A DNA stretch of 64,000 bases from Schistosoma mansoni (lineage: Eukaryota > Platyhelminthes > Trematoda > Strigeidida > Schistosomatidae), in the NCBI RefSeq assembly GCF_000237925.1, contig NC_031495.1, positions 21,162,435 to 21,226,434 on the forward strand, given 5' to 3'. The position numbers were made by a program, and so were the translations under genes. Numbering within the stretch: the first letter of the stretch is position 1; each line of letters starts with the position of its first letter. A model generated the notes under the pieces. That model had not been told where the DNA came from. It saw nothing but the letters and a program-made list of their open reading frames with translations, and did no database searches. Shown here in pieces: positions 28,133-42,180 of this stretch.

Positions 28133-29816
28133 GATGAACGTGCGTCCCAACGTCACGCTCTCACAACACACACACACACACACCATCGCCATCACACAGT
28201 CACCTCCACACCAACGCAACCACACACAATAATCAATACTCTGTCGAATTCAATCGACCGAACTGAACACTTCACACACGTCTCACTCACCTTCATCACA
28301 CCATCGACAATCTCACTCATTCCCAACAATAACAACGAAAACAACAATTTAACAACACCAACATCCACGACTCCTGAATCACAACATATTCACCAAACAC
28401 TACAACACCAACTAACTAACACACCTACTCAATCCACATACACATCAACCACAGCTACGTTGACACTCACATCGGTAAGTGCATCACGTCAAACCGATGT
28501 TTCACCGACTGTCTCATTCCTTGTTCTCATCGTGTTCTGTATTTATTAAATTGGACTATGTCTGCAGTTCGTAGTTAGCACATCATTTCGACTAATTGTA
28601 ATTGTCATATTGGCGTCAAGATCGAGTCAGTTGGATATTTTTGCAAGTGAGGATTTCTTTGAAGACTACATGGAGCTGTTTGAAATCTGGTGCACGACTG
28701 GAACAGATATTAAAGATGGTGAATTCGCAGCTGACTTCCAGACATTCATTGGCAAAGATGTGTATAACCTGATAAGGCATCTGGATTTTCCAGAGAATTC
28801 AGTTCCATTGTCATAGGAATCTCACAGTGAATTACTACTTAATCATGTGCAGTGTGCTAACCAAATACCTGACGAATTGTTGACCACAGAATCGAAGTGC
28901 GGAGATTTGTACACAACTCGAACACTCTCTTAATCTCATGCTCAGATAGAAAATATCGAGACCATGGAAACAACAACCGATTCTATTACCGCTGAGAAGT
29001 TCAAACATCAGGAGAGGAGACGAAATCTTTCAGTACAGAAATGCCAGACAATATACAAATGAAACAATAACAAAACTGCTTCAACAACAAAAATATTCGA
29101 CCGAACATGGAGTGATTACAGACTGCTGACGTCACATACTATCAAGGAACTGATCTCCAACAATCCAAGAATATTCAAAAATCTATGGTTCGTATGCACA
29201 TCAGTCACATCAACCAAATACATTACAAGGATTCAGGTGAGTCAGTTCCAATTTCCGTTGTGAATTACAATACTGATGAGTACATTCTAGATCACACACA
29301 CACACACACACAGTCTATACTCAATACACAAGCGAACAAAAAACATGACGGACCTACTGAGAAGACGAATAATAGACTACAGAAATCTGGATTCCCATAT
29401 AAGCTGTAACCGTTGTGTTATTCGTACCAATTGATGATTCCATAGTGCTTCATTCTGCAGCTAATTCAAATTGAGAATATAACACGTTGAGTTGTGCTCA
29501 TCGTATTATGTCTGCATTAGATTGGACTAATCTGGGAATTCTCAGCAAATCGATACGAATAATTTCAATGATCATAATATTATATTAACTGAGATGCAGT
29601 CAAATGAGGACTGACGTGCTGTGTACTGTATCGGAAGTGTACGACGGAATGCGGTCTATGACTTGTATCGGTGCGTCGGGACACCGGTGTCAGTGAGGAC
29701 TCAGTTGAATTGGAAGTGTCAATTGTGGATTGATTGAGGTGAAGTGCAGTGGTGAGTGTGTGGGATGGTGCGAATGCAGTCGATGGTAGTGAATGTGGAG
29801 TGGCAAATAAATGTAA

Positions 29817-29888
29817 TGTCGCTGCCAGGATTCGAACCTGGGTTAGTGCGGCCACAACGCAATGTCCTAACCACTAGACCACAGCGAC
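29817..29888 (-). tRNA. tRNA-His(GTG)-like, array unit 18 (unit 29817-31572, 1756 bp)
   Basis: Consensus tRNA; TCTGCAG acceptor-like variant in this unit. Confidence 0.75.
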
Positions 29889-31572
29889 GATGAACGTGCG
29901 TCCCAACGTCACGCTCTCACAACACACACACACACACACCATCGCCATCACACAGTCACCTCCACACCAACGCAACCACACACAATAATCAATACTCTGT
30001 CGAATTCAATCGACCGAACTGAACACTTCACACACGTCTCACTCACCTTCATCACACCATCGACAATCTCACTCATTCCCAACAATAACAACGAAAACAA
30101 CAATTTAACAACACCAACATCCACGACTCCTGAATCACAACATATTCACCAAACACTACAACACCAACTAACTAACACACCTACTCAATCCACATACACA
30201 TCAACCACAGCTACGTTGACACTCACATCGGTAAGTGCATCACGTCAAACCGATGTTTCACCGACTGTCTCATTCCTTGTTCTCATCGTGTTCTGTATTT
30301 ATTAAATTGGACTATGTCTGCAGTTCGTAGTTAGCACATCATTTCGACTAATTGTAATTGTCATATTGGCGTCAAGATCGAGTCAGTTGGATATTTTTGC
30401 AAGTGAGGATTTCTTTGAAGACTACATGGAGCTGTTTGAAATCTGGTGCACGACTGGAACAGATATTAAAGATGGTGAATTCGCAGCTGACTTCCAGACA
30501 TTCATTGGCAAAGATGTGTATAACCTGATAAGGCATCTGGATTTTCCAGAGAATTCAGTTCCATTGTCATAGGAATCTCACAGTGAATTACTACTTAATC
30601 ATGTGCAGTGTGCTAACCAAATACCTGACGAATTGTTGACCACAGAATCGAAGTGCGGAGATTTGTACACAACTCGAACACTCTCTTAATCTCATGCTCA
30701 GATAGAAAATATCGAGACCATGGAAACAACAACCGATTCTATTACCGCTGAGAAGTTCAAACATCAGGAGAGGAGACGAAATCTTTCAGTACAGAAATGC
30801 CAGACAATATACAAATGAAACAATAACAAAACTGCTTCAACAACAAAAATATTCGACCGAACATGGAGTGATTACAGACTGCTGACGTCACATACTATCA
30901 AGGAACTGATCTCCAACAATCCAAGAATATTCAAAAATCTATGGTTCGTATGCACATCAGTCACATCAACCAAATACATTACAAGGATTCAGGTGAGTCG
31001 GTTCCAATTTCCGTTGTGAATTACAATACTGATGAGTACATTCTAGATCACACACACACACACACACAGTCTATACTCAATACACAAGCGAACAAAAAAC
31101 ATGACGGACCTACTGAGAAGACGAATAATAGACTACAGAAATCTGGATTCCCATATAAGCTGTAACCGTTGTGTTATTCGTACCAATTGATGATTCCATA
31201 GTGCTTCATTCTGCAGCTAATTCAAATTGAGAATATAACACGTTGAGTTGTGCTCATCGTATTATGTCTGCATTAGATTGGACTAATCTGGGAATTCTCA
31301 GCAAATCGATACGAATAATTTCAATGATCATAATATTATATTAACTGAGATGCAGTCAAATGAGGACTGACGTGCTGTGTACTGTATCGGAAGTGTACGA
31401 CGGAATGCGGTCTATGACTTGTATCGGTGCGTCGGGACACCGGTGTCAGTGAGGACTCAGTTGAATTGGAAGTGTCAATTGTGGATTGATTGGGGTGAAG
31501 TGCAGTGGTGAGTGTGTGGGATGGTGCGAATGCAGTCGATGGTAGTGAATGTGGAGTGGCAAATAAATGTAA

Positions 31573-31644
31573 TGTCGCTGCCAGGATTCGAACCTGGGTT
31601 AGTGCGGCCACAACGCAATGTCCTAACCACTAGACCACAGCGAC
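31573..31644 (-). tRNA. tRNA-His(GTG)-like, array unit 19 (unit 31573-33328, 1756 bp)
   Basis: Consensus tRNA; the unit has the TTTGCAG form, interrupting a run of TCTGCAG units. Confidence 0.75.
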
Positions 31645-33328
31645 GATGAACGTGCGTCCCAACGTCACGCTCTCACAACACACACACACACACACCATCG
31701 CCATCACACAGTCACCTCCACACCAACGCAACCACACACAATAATCAATACTCTGTCGAATTCAATCGACCGAACTGAACAATTCACACACGTCTCACTC
31801 ACCTTCATCACACCATCGACAATCTCACTCATTCCCAACAATAACAACGAAAACAACAATTTAACAACACCAACATCCACGACTCCTGAATCACAACATA
31901 TTCACCAAACACTACAACACCAACTAACTAACACACCTACTCAATCCACATACACATCAACCACAGCTACGTTGACACTCACATCGGTAAGTGCATCACG
32001 TCAAACCGATGTTTCACCGACTGTCTCATTCCTTGTTCTCATCGTGTTCTGTATCTATTAAATTGGACTATGTTTGCAGTTCGTAGTTAGCACATCATTT
32101 CGACTAATTGTAATTGTCATATTGGCGTCAAGATCGAGTCAGTTGGATATTTTTGCAAGTGAGGATTTCTTTGAAGACTACATGGAGCTGTTTGAAATCT
32201 GATGCACGACTGGAACAGATATTAAAGATGGTGAATTCGCAGCTGACTTCCAGACATTCATTGGCAAAGATGTGTATAACCTGATAAGGCATCTGGATTT
32301 TCCAGAGAATTCAGTTCCATTGTCATAGGAATCTCACAGTGAATTACTACTTAATCATGTGCAGTGTGCTAACCAAATACCTGACGAATTGTTGACCACA
32401 GAATCGAAGTGCGGAGATTTGTACACAACTCGAACACTCTCTTAATCTCATGCTCAGATAGAAAATATCGAGACCATGGAAACAACAACCGATTCTATTA
32501 CCGCTGCGAAGTTCAAACATCAGGAGAGGAGACGAAATCTTTCAGTACAGAAATGCCAGACAATATACAAATGAAACAATAACAAAACTGCTTCAACAAC
32601 AAAAATATTCGACCGAACATGGAGTGATTACAGACTGCTGACGTCACATACTATCAAGGAACTGATCTCCAACAATCCAAGAATATTCAAAAATCTATGG
32701 TTCGTATGCACATCAGTCACATCAACCAAATACATTACAAGGATTCAGGTGAGTCGGTTCCAATTTCCGTTGTGAATTACAATACTGATGAGTACATTCT
32801 AGATCACACACACACACACACACAGTCTATACTCAATACACAAGCGAACAAAAAACATGACGGACCTACTGAGAAGACGAATAATAGACTACAGAAATCT
32901 GGATTCCCATATAAGCTGTAACCGTTGTGTTATTCGTACCAATTGATGATTCCATAGTGCTTCATTCTGCAGCTAATTCAAATTGAGAATATAACACGTT
33001 GAGTTGTGCTCATCGTATTATGTCTGCATTAGATTGGACTAATCTGGGAATTCTCAGCAAATCGATACGAATAATTTCAATGATCATAATATTATATTAA
33101 CTGAGATGCAGTCAAATGAGGACTGACGTGCTGTGTACTGTATCGGAAGTGTACGACGGAATGCGGTCTATGACTTGTATCGGTGCGTCGGGACACCGGT
33201 GTCAGTGAGGACTCAGTTGAATTGGAAGTGTCAATTGTGGATTGATTGGGGTGAAGTGCAGTGGTGAGTGTGTGGGATGGTGCGAATGCAGTCGATGGTA
33301 GTGAATGTGGAGTGGCAAATAAATGTAA

Positions 33329-33400
33329 TGTCGCTGCCAGGATTCGAACCTGGGTTAGTGCGGCCACAACGCAATGTCCTAACCACTAGACCACAGCGAC
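33329..33400 (-). tRNA. tRNA-His(GTG)-like, array unit 20 (unit 33329-35080, 1752 bp)
   Basis: Consensus tRNA; a private change lies just beyond its 5' end (AACGCGCG for AACGTGCG on the plus strand). Confidence 0.75.
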
Positions 33401-35080
33401 GATGAACGCGCGTCCCAACGTCACGCTCTCACAACACACACACACACCATCGCCATCACACAGTCACCTCCACACCAACGCAACCACACACAATAATCAA
33501 TACTCTGTCGAATTCAATCGACCGAACTGAACACTTCACACACGTCTCACTCACCTTCATCACACCATCGACAATCTCACTCATTCCCAACAATAACAAC
33601 GAAAACAACAATTTAACAACACCAACATCCACGACTCCTGAATCACAACATATTCACCAAACACTACAACACCAACTAACTAACACACCTACTCAATCCA
33701 CATACACATCAACCACAGCTACGTTGACACTCACATCGGTAAGTGCATCACGTCAAACCGATGTTTCACCGACTGTCTCATTCCTTGTTCTCATCGTGTT
33801 CTGTATTTATTAAATTGGACTATGTCTGCAGTTCGTAGTTAGCACATCATTTCGACTAATTGTAATTGTCATATTGGCGTCAAGATCGAGTCAGTTGGAT
33901 ATTTTTGCAAGTGAGGATTTCTTTGAAGACTACATGGAGCTGTTTGAAATCTGATGCACGACTGGAACAGATATTAAAGATGGTGAATTCGCAGCTGACT
34001 TCCAGACATTCATTGGCAAAGATGTGTATAACCTGATAAGGCATCTGGATTTTCCAGAGAATTCAGTTCCATTGTCATAGGAATCTCACAGTGAATTACT
34101 ACTTAATCATGTGCAGTGTGCTAACCAAATACCTGACGAATTGTTGACCACAGAATCGAAGTGCGGAGATTTGTACACAACTCGAACACTCTCTTAATCT
34201 CATGCTCAGATAGAAAATATCGAGACCATGGAAACAACAACCGATTCTATTACCGCTGAGAAGTTCAAACATCAGGAGAGGAGACGAAATCTTTCAGTAC
34301 AGAAATGCCAGACAATATACAAATGAAACAATAACAAAACTGCTTCAACAACAAAAATATTCGACCGAACATGGAGTGATTACAGACTGCTGACGTCACA
34401 TACTATCAAGGAACTGATCTCCAACAATCCAAGAATATTCAAAAATCTATGGTTCGTATGCACATCAGTCACATCAACCAAATACATTACAAGGATTCAG
34501 GTGAGTCGGTTCCAATTTCCGTTGTGAATTACAATACTGATGAGTACATTCTAGATCACACACACACACACACACAGTCTATACTCAATACACAAGCGAA
34601 CAAAAAACATGACGGACCTACTGAGAAGACGAATAATAGACTACAGAAATCTTGATTCCCATATAAGCTGTAACCGTTGTGTTATTCGTACCAATTGATG
34701 ATTCCATAGTGCTTCATTCTGCAGCTAATTCAAATTGAGAATATAACACGTTGAGTTGTGCTCATCGTATTATGTCTGCATTAGATTGGACTAATCTGGG
34801 AATTCTCAGCAAATCGATACGAATAATTTCAATGATCATAATATTATATTAACTGAGATGCAGTCAAATGAGGACTGACGTGCTGTGTACTGTATCGGAA
34901 GTGTACGACGGAATGCGGTCTATGACTTGTATCGGTGCGTCGGGACACCGGTGTCAGTGAGGACTCAGTTGAATTGGAAGTGTCAATTGTGGATTGATTG
35001 GGGTGAAGTGCAGTGGTGAGTGTGTGGGATGGTGCGAATGCAGTCGATGGTAGTGAATGTGGAGTGGCAAATAAATGTAA

Positions 35081-35152
35081 TGTCGCTGCCAGGATTCGAA
35101 CCTGGGTTAGTGCGGCCACAACGCAATGTCCTAACCACTAGACCACAGCGAC
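35081..35152 (-). tRNA. tRNA-His(GTG)-like, array unit 21 (unit 35081-36836, 1756 bp)
   Basis: Consensus tRNA; TCTGCAG acceptor-like variant. Confidence 0.75.
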
Positions 35153-36836
35153 GATGAACGTGCGTCCCAACGTCACGCTCTCACAACACACACACACACA
35201 CACCATCGCCATCACACAGTCACCTCCACACCAACGCAACCACACACAATAATCAATACTCTGTCGAATTCAATCGACCGAACTGAACACTTCACACACG
35301 TCTCACTCACCTTCATCACACCATCGACAATCTCACTCATTCCCAACAATAACAACGAAAACAACAATTTAACAACACCAACATCCACGACTCCTGAATC
35401 ACAACATATTCACCAAACACTACAACACCAACTAACTAACACACCTACTCAATCCACATACACATCAACCACAGCTACGTTGACACTCACATCGGTAAGT
35501 GCATCACGTCAAACCGATGTTTCACCGACTGTCTCATTCCTTGTTCTCATCGTGTTCTGTATTTATTAAATTGGACTATGTCTGCAGTTCGTAGTTAGCA
35601 CATCATTTCGACTAATTGTAATTGTCATATTGGCGTCAAGATCGAGTCAGTTGGATATTTTTGCAAGTGAGGATTTCTTTGAAGACTACATGGAGCTGTT
35701 TGAAATCTGATGCACGACTGGAACAGATATTAAAGATGGTGAATTCGCAGCTGACTTCCAGACATTCATTGGCAAAGATGTGTATAACCTGATAAGGCAT
35801 CTGGATTTTCCAGAGAATTCAGTTCCATTGTCATAGGAATCTCACAGTGAATTACTACTTAATCATGTGCAGTGTGCTAACCAAATACCTGACGAATTGT
35901 TGACCACAGAATCGAAGTGCGGAGATTTGTACACAACTCGAACACTCTCTTAATCTCATGCTCAGATAGAAAATATCGAGACCATGGAAACAACAACCGA
36001 TTCTATTACCGCTGAGAAGTTCAAACATCAGGAGAGGAGACGAAATCTTTCAGTACAGAAATGCCAGACAATATACAAATGAAACAATAACAAAACTGCT
36101 TCAACAACAAAAATATTCGACCGAACATGGAGTGATTACAGACTGCTGACGTCACATACTATCAAGGAACTGATCTCCAACAATCCAAGAATATTCAAAA
36201 ATCTATGGTTCGTATGCACATCAGTCACATCAACCAAATACATTACAAGGATTCAGGTGAGTCGGTTCCAATTTCCGTTGTGAATTACAATACTGATGAG
36301 TACATTCTAGATCACACACACACACACACACAGTCTATACTCAATACACAAGCGAACAAAAAACATGACGGACCTACTGAGAAGACGAATAATAGACTAC
36401 AGAAATCTGGATTCCCATATAAGCTGTAACCGTTGTGTTATTCGTACCAATTGATGATTCCATAGTGCTTCATTCTGCAGCTAATTCAAATTGAGAATAT
36501 AACACGTTGAGTTGTGCTCATCGTATTATGTCTGCATTAGATTGGACTAATCTGGGAATTCTCAGCAAATCGATACGAATAATTTCAATGATCATAATAT
36601 TATATTAACTGAGATGCAGTCAAATGAGGACTGACGTGCTGTGTACTGTATCGGAAGTGTACGACGGAATGCGGTCTATGACTTGTATCGGTGCGTCGGG
36701 ACACCGGTGTCAGTGAGGACTCAGTTGAATTGGAAGTGTCAATTGTGGATTAATTGGGGTGAAGTGCAGTGGTGAGTGTGTGGGATGGTGCGAATGCAGT
36801 CGATGGTAGTGAATGTGGAGTGGCAAATAAATGTAA

Positions 36837-36908
36837 TGTCGCTGCCAGGATTCGAACCTGGGTTAGTGCGGCCACAACGCAATGTCCTAACCACTAGACC
36901 ACAGCGAC
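36837..36908 (-). tRNA. tRNA-His(GTG)-like, array unit 22 (unit 36837-38590, 1754 bp)
   Basis: Consensus tRNA; the flanking DNA to its left has a private change near 36752 (TTAATTGG for TTGATTGG). Confidence 0.75.
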
Positions 36909-38590
36909 GATGAACGTGCGTCCCAACGTCACGCTCTCACAACACACACACACACACACCATCGCCATCACACAGTCACCTCCACACCAACGCAACCACA
37001 CACAATAATCAATACTCTGTCGAATTCAATCGACCGAACTGAACACTTCACACACGTCTCACTCACCTTCATCACACCATCGACAATCTCACTCATTCCC
37101 AACAATAACAACGAAAACAACAATTTAACAACACCAACATCCACGACTCCTGAATCACAACATATTCACCAAACACTACAACACCAACTAACTAACACAC
37201 CTACTCAATCCACATACACATCAACCACAGCTACGTTGACACTCACATCGGTAAGTGCATCACGTCAAACCGATGTTTCACCGACTGTCTCATTCCTTGT
37301 TCTCATCGTGTTCTGTATTTATTAAATTGGACTATGTCTGCAGTTCGTAGTTAGCACATCATTTCGACTAATTGTAATTGTCATATTGGCGTCAAGATCG
37401 AGTCAGTTGGATATTTTTGCAAGTGAGGATTTCTTTGAAGACTACATGGAGCTGTTTGAAATCTGATGCACGACTGGAACAGATATTAAAGATGGTGAAT
37501 TCGCAGCTGACTTCCAGACATTCATTGGCAAAGATGTGTATAACCTGATAAGGCATCTGGATTTTCCAGAGAATTCAGTTCCATTGTCATAGGAATCTCA
37601 CAGTGAATTACTACTTAATCATGTGCAGTGTGCTAACCAAATACCTGACGAATTGTTGACCACAGAATCGAAGTGCGGAGATTTGTACACAACTCGAACA
37701 CTCTCTTAATCTCATGCTCAGATAGAAAATATCGAGACCATGGAAACAACAACCGATTCTATTACCGCTGAGAAGTTCAAACATCAGGAGAGGAGACGAA
37801 ATCTTTCAGTACAGAAATGCCAGACAATATACAAATGAAACAATAACAAAACTGCTTCAACAACAAAAATATTCGACCGAACATGGAGTGATTACAGACT
37901 GCTGACGTCACATACTATCAAGGAACTGATCTCCAACAATCCAAGAATATTCAAAAATCTATGGTTCGTATGCACATCAGTCACATCAACCAAATACATT
38001 ACAAGGATTCAGGTGAGTCAGTTCCAATTTCCGTTGTGAATTACAATACTGATGAGTACATTCTAGATCACACACACACACACACAGTCTATACTCAATA
38101 CACAAGCGAACAAAAAACATGACGGACCTACTGAGAAGACGAATAATAGACTACAGAAATCTGGATTCCCATATAAGCTGTAACCGTTGTGTTATTCGTA
38201 CCAATTGATGATTCCATAGTGCTTCATTCTGCAGCTAATTCAAATTGAGAATATAACACGTTGAGTTGTGCTCATCGTATTATGTCTGCATTAGATTGGA
38301 CTAATCTGGGAATTCTCAGCAAATCGATACGAATAATTTCAATGATCATAATATTATATTAACTGAGATGCAGTCAAATGAGGACTGACGTGCTGTGTAC
38401 TGTATCGGAAGTGTACGACGGAATGCGGTCTATGACTTGTATCGGTGCGTCGGGACACCGGTGTCAGTGAGGACTCAGTTGAATTGGAAGTGTCAATTGT
38501 GGATTGATTGAGGTGAAGTGCAGTGGTGAGTGTGTGGGATGGTGCGAATGCAGTCGATGGTAGTGAATGTGGAGTGGCAAATAAATGTAA

Positions 38591-38662
38591 TGTCGCTGCC
38601 AGGATTCGAACCTGGGTTAGTGCGGCCACAACGCAATGTCCTAACCACTAGACCACAGCGAC
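38591..38662 (-). tRNA. tRNA-His(GTG)-like, array unit 23 (unit 38591-40352, 1762 bp)
   Basis: Consensus tRNA; the unit is long because of an expanded second (CA)n tract (about 39823-39848). Confidence 0.75.
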
Positions 38663-40352
38663 GATGAACGTGCGTCCCAACGTCACGCTCTCACAACACA
38701 CACACACACACACCATCGCCATCACACAGTCACCTCCACACCAACGCAACCACACACAATAATCAATACTCTGTCGAATTCAATCGACCGAACTGAACAA
38801 TTCACACACGTCTCACTCACCTTCATCACACCATCGACAATCTCACTCATTCCCAACAATAACAACGAAAACAACAATTTAACAACACCAACATCCACGA
38901 CTCCTGAATCACAACATATTCACCAAACACTACAACACCAACTAACTAACACACCTACTCAATCCACATACACATCAACCACAGCTACGTTGACACTCAC
39001 ATCGGTAAGTGCATCACGTCAAACCGATGTTTCACCGACTGTCTCATTCCTTGTTCTCATCGTGTTCTGTATTTATTAAATTGGACTATGTCTGCAGTTC
39101 GTAGTTAGCACATCATTTCGACTAATTGTAATTGTCATATTGGCGTCAAGATCGAGTCAGTTGGATATTTTTGCAAGTGAGGATTTCTTTGAAGACTACA
39201 TGGAGCTGTTTGAAATCTGGTGCACGACTGGAACAGATATTAAAGATGGTGAATTCGCAGCTGACTTCCAGACATTCATTGGCAAAGATGTGTATAACCT
39301 GATAAGGCATCTGGATTTTCCAGAGAATTCAGTTCCATTGTCATAGGAATCTCACAGTGAATTACTACTTAATCATGTGCAGTGTGCTAACCAAATACCT
39401 GACGAATTGTTGACCACAGAATCGAAGTGCGGAGATTTGTACACAACTCGAACACTCTCTTAATCTCATGCTCAGATAGAAAATATCGAGACCATGGAAA
39501 CAACAACCGATTCTATTACCGCTGCGAAGTTCAAACATCAGGAGAGGAGACGAAATCTTTCAGTACAGAAATGCCAGACAATATACAAATGAAACAATAA
39601 CAAAACTGCTTCAACAACAAAAATATTCGACCGAACATGGAGTGATTACAGACTGCTGACGTCACATACTATCAAGGAACTGATCTCCAACAATCCAAGA
39701 ATATTCAAAAATCTATGGTTCGTATGCACATCAGTCACATCAACCAAATACATTACAAGGATTCAGGTGAGTCGGTTCCAATTTCCGTTGTGAATTACAA
39801 TACTGATGAGTACATTCTAGATCACACACACACACACACACACACACAGTCTATACTCAATACACAAGCGAACAAAAAACATGACGGACCTACTGAGAAG
39901 ACGAATAATAGACTACAGAAATCTGGATTCCCATATAAGCTGTAACCGTTGTGTTATTCGTACCAATTGATGATTCCATAGTGCTTCATTCTGCAGCTAA
40001 TTCAAATTGAGAATATAACACGTTGAGTTGTGCTCATCGTATTATGTCTGCATTAGATTGGACTAATCTGGGAATTCTCAGCAAATCGATACGAATAATT
40101 TCAATGATCATAATATTATATTAACTGAGATGCAGTCAAATGAGGACTGACGTGCTGTGTACTGTATCGGAAGTGTACGACGGAATGCGGTCTATGACTT
40201 GTATCGGTGCGTCGGGACACCGGTGTCAGTGAGGACTCAGTTGAATTGGAAGTGTCAATTGTGGATTGATTGGGGTGAAGTGCAGTGGTGAGTGTGTGGG
40301 ATGGTGCGAATGCAGTCGATGGTAGTGAATGTGGAGTGGCAAATAAATGTAA

Positions 40353-40424
40353 TGTCGCTGCCAGGATTCGAACCTGGGTTAGTGCGGCCACAACGCAATG
40401 TCCTAACCACTAGACCACAGCGAC
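40353..40424 (-). tRNA. tRNA-His(GTG)-like, array unit 24 (unit 40353-42108, 1756 bp)
   Basis: Consensus tRNA. Confidence 0.75.
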
Positions 40425-42108
40425 GATGAACGTGCGTCCCAACGTCACGCTCTCACAACACACACACACACACACCATCGCCATCACACAGTCACCTCCA
40501 CACCAACGCAACCACACACAATAATCAATACTCTGTCGAATTCAATCGACCGAACTGAACAATTCACACACGTCTCACTCACCTTCATCACACCATCGAC
40601 AATCTCACTCATTCCCAACAATAACAACGAAAACAACAATTTAACAACACCAACATCCACGACTCCTGAATCACAACATATTCACCAAACACTACAACAC
40701 CAACTAACTAACACACCTACTCAATCCACATACACATCAACCACAGCTACGTTGACACTCACATCGGTAAGTGCATCACGTCAAACCGATGTTTCACCGA
40801 CTGTCTCATTCCTTGTTCTCATCGTGTTCTGTATCTATTAAATTGGACTATGTTTGCAGTTCGTAGTTAGCACATCATTTCGACTAATTGTAATTGTCAT
40901 ATTGGCGTCAAGATCGAGTCAGTTGGATATTTTTGCAAGTGAGGATTTCTTTGAAGACTACATGGAGCTGTTTGAAATCTGGTGCACGACTGGAACAGAT
41001 ATTAAAGATGGTGAATTCGCAGCTGACTTCCAGACATTCATTGGCAAAGATGTGTATAACCTGATAAGGCATCTGGATTTTCCAGAGAATTCAGTTCCAT
41101 TGTCATAGGAATCTCACAGTGAATTACTACTTAATCATGTGCAGTGTGCTAACCAAATACCTGACGAATTGTTGACCACAGAATCGAAGTGCGGAGATTT
41201 GTACACAACTCGAACACTCTCTTAATCTCATGCTCAGATAGAAAATATCGAGACCATGGAAACAACAACCGATTCTATTACCGCTGCGAAGTTCAAACAT
41301 CAGGAGAGGAGACGAAATCTTTCAGTACAGAAATGCCAGACAATATACAAATGAAACAATAACAAAACTGCTTCAACAACAAAAATATTCGACCGAACAT
41401 GGAGTGATTACAGACTGCTGACGTCACATACTATCAAGGAACTGATCTCCAACAATCCAAGAATATTCAAAAATCTATGGTTCGTATGCACATCAGTCAC
41501 ATCAACCAAATACATTACAAGGATTCAGGTGAGTCGGTTCCAATTTCCGTTGTGAATTACAATACTGATGAGTACATTCTAGATCACACACACACACACA
41601 CACAGTCTATACTCAATACACAAGCGAACAAAAAACATGACGGACCTACTGAGAAGACGAATAATAGACTACAGAAATCTTGATTCCCATATAAGCTGTA
41701 ACCGTTGTGTTATTCGTACCAATTGATGATTCCATAGTGCTTCATTCTGCAGCTAATTCAAATTGAGAATATAACACGTTGAGTTGTGCTCATCGTATTA
41801 TGTCTGCATCAGATTGGACTAATCTGGGAATTCTCAGCAAATCGATACGAATAATTTCAATGATCATAATATTATATTAACTGAGATGCAGTCAAATGAG
41901 GACTGACGTGCTGTGTACTGTATCGGAAGTGTACGACGGAATGCGGTCTATGACTTGTATCGGTGCGTCGGGACACCGGTGTCAGTGAGGACTCAGTTGA
42001 ATTGGAAGTGTCAATTGTGGATTGATTGGGGTGAAGTGCAGTGGTGAGTGTGTGGGATGGTGCGAATGCAGTCGATGGTAGTGAATGTGGAGTGGCAAAT
42101 AAATGTAA

Positions 42109-42180
42109 TGTCGCTGCCAGGATTCGAACCTGGGTTAGTGCGGCCACAACGCAATGTCCTAACCACTAGACCACAGCGAC
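42109..42180 (-). tRNA. tRNA-His(GTG)-like, array unit 25 (partial unit 42109-43319, 1211 bp)
   Basis: Consensus tRNA in the last, truncated unit. It is the copy nearest the low-copy flank and so the easiest to assay uniquely. Confidence 0.75.
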
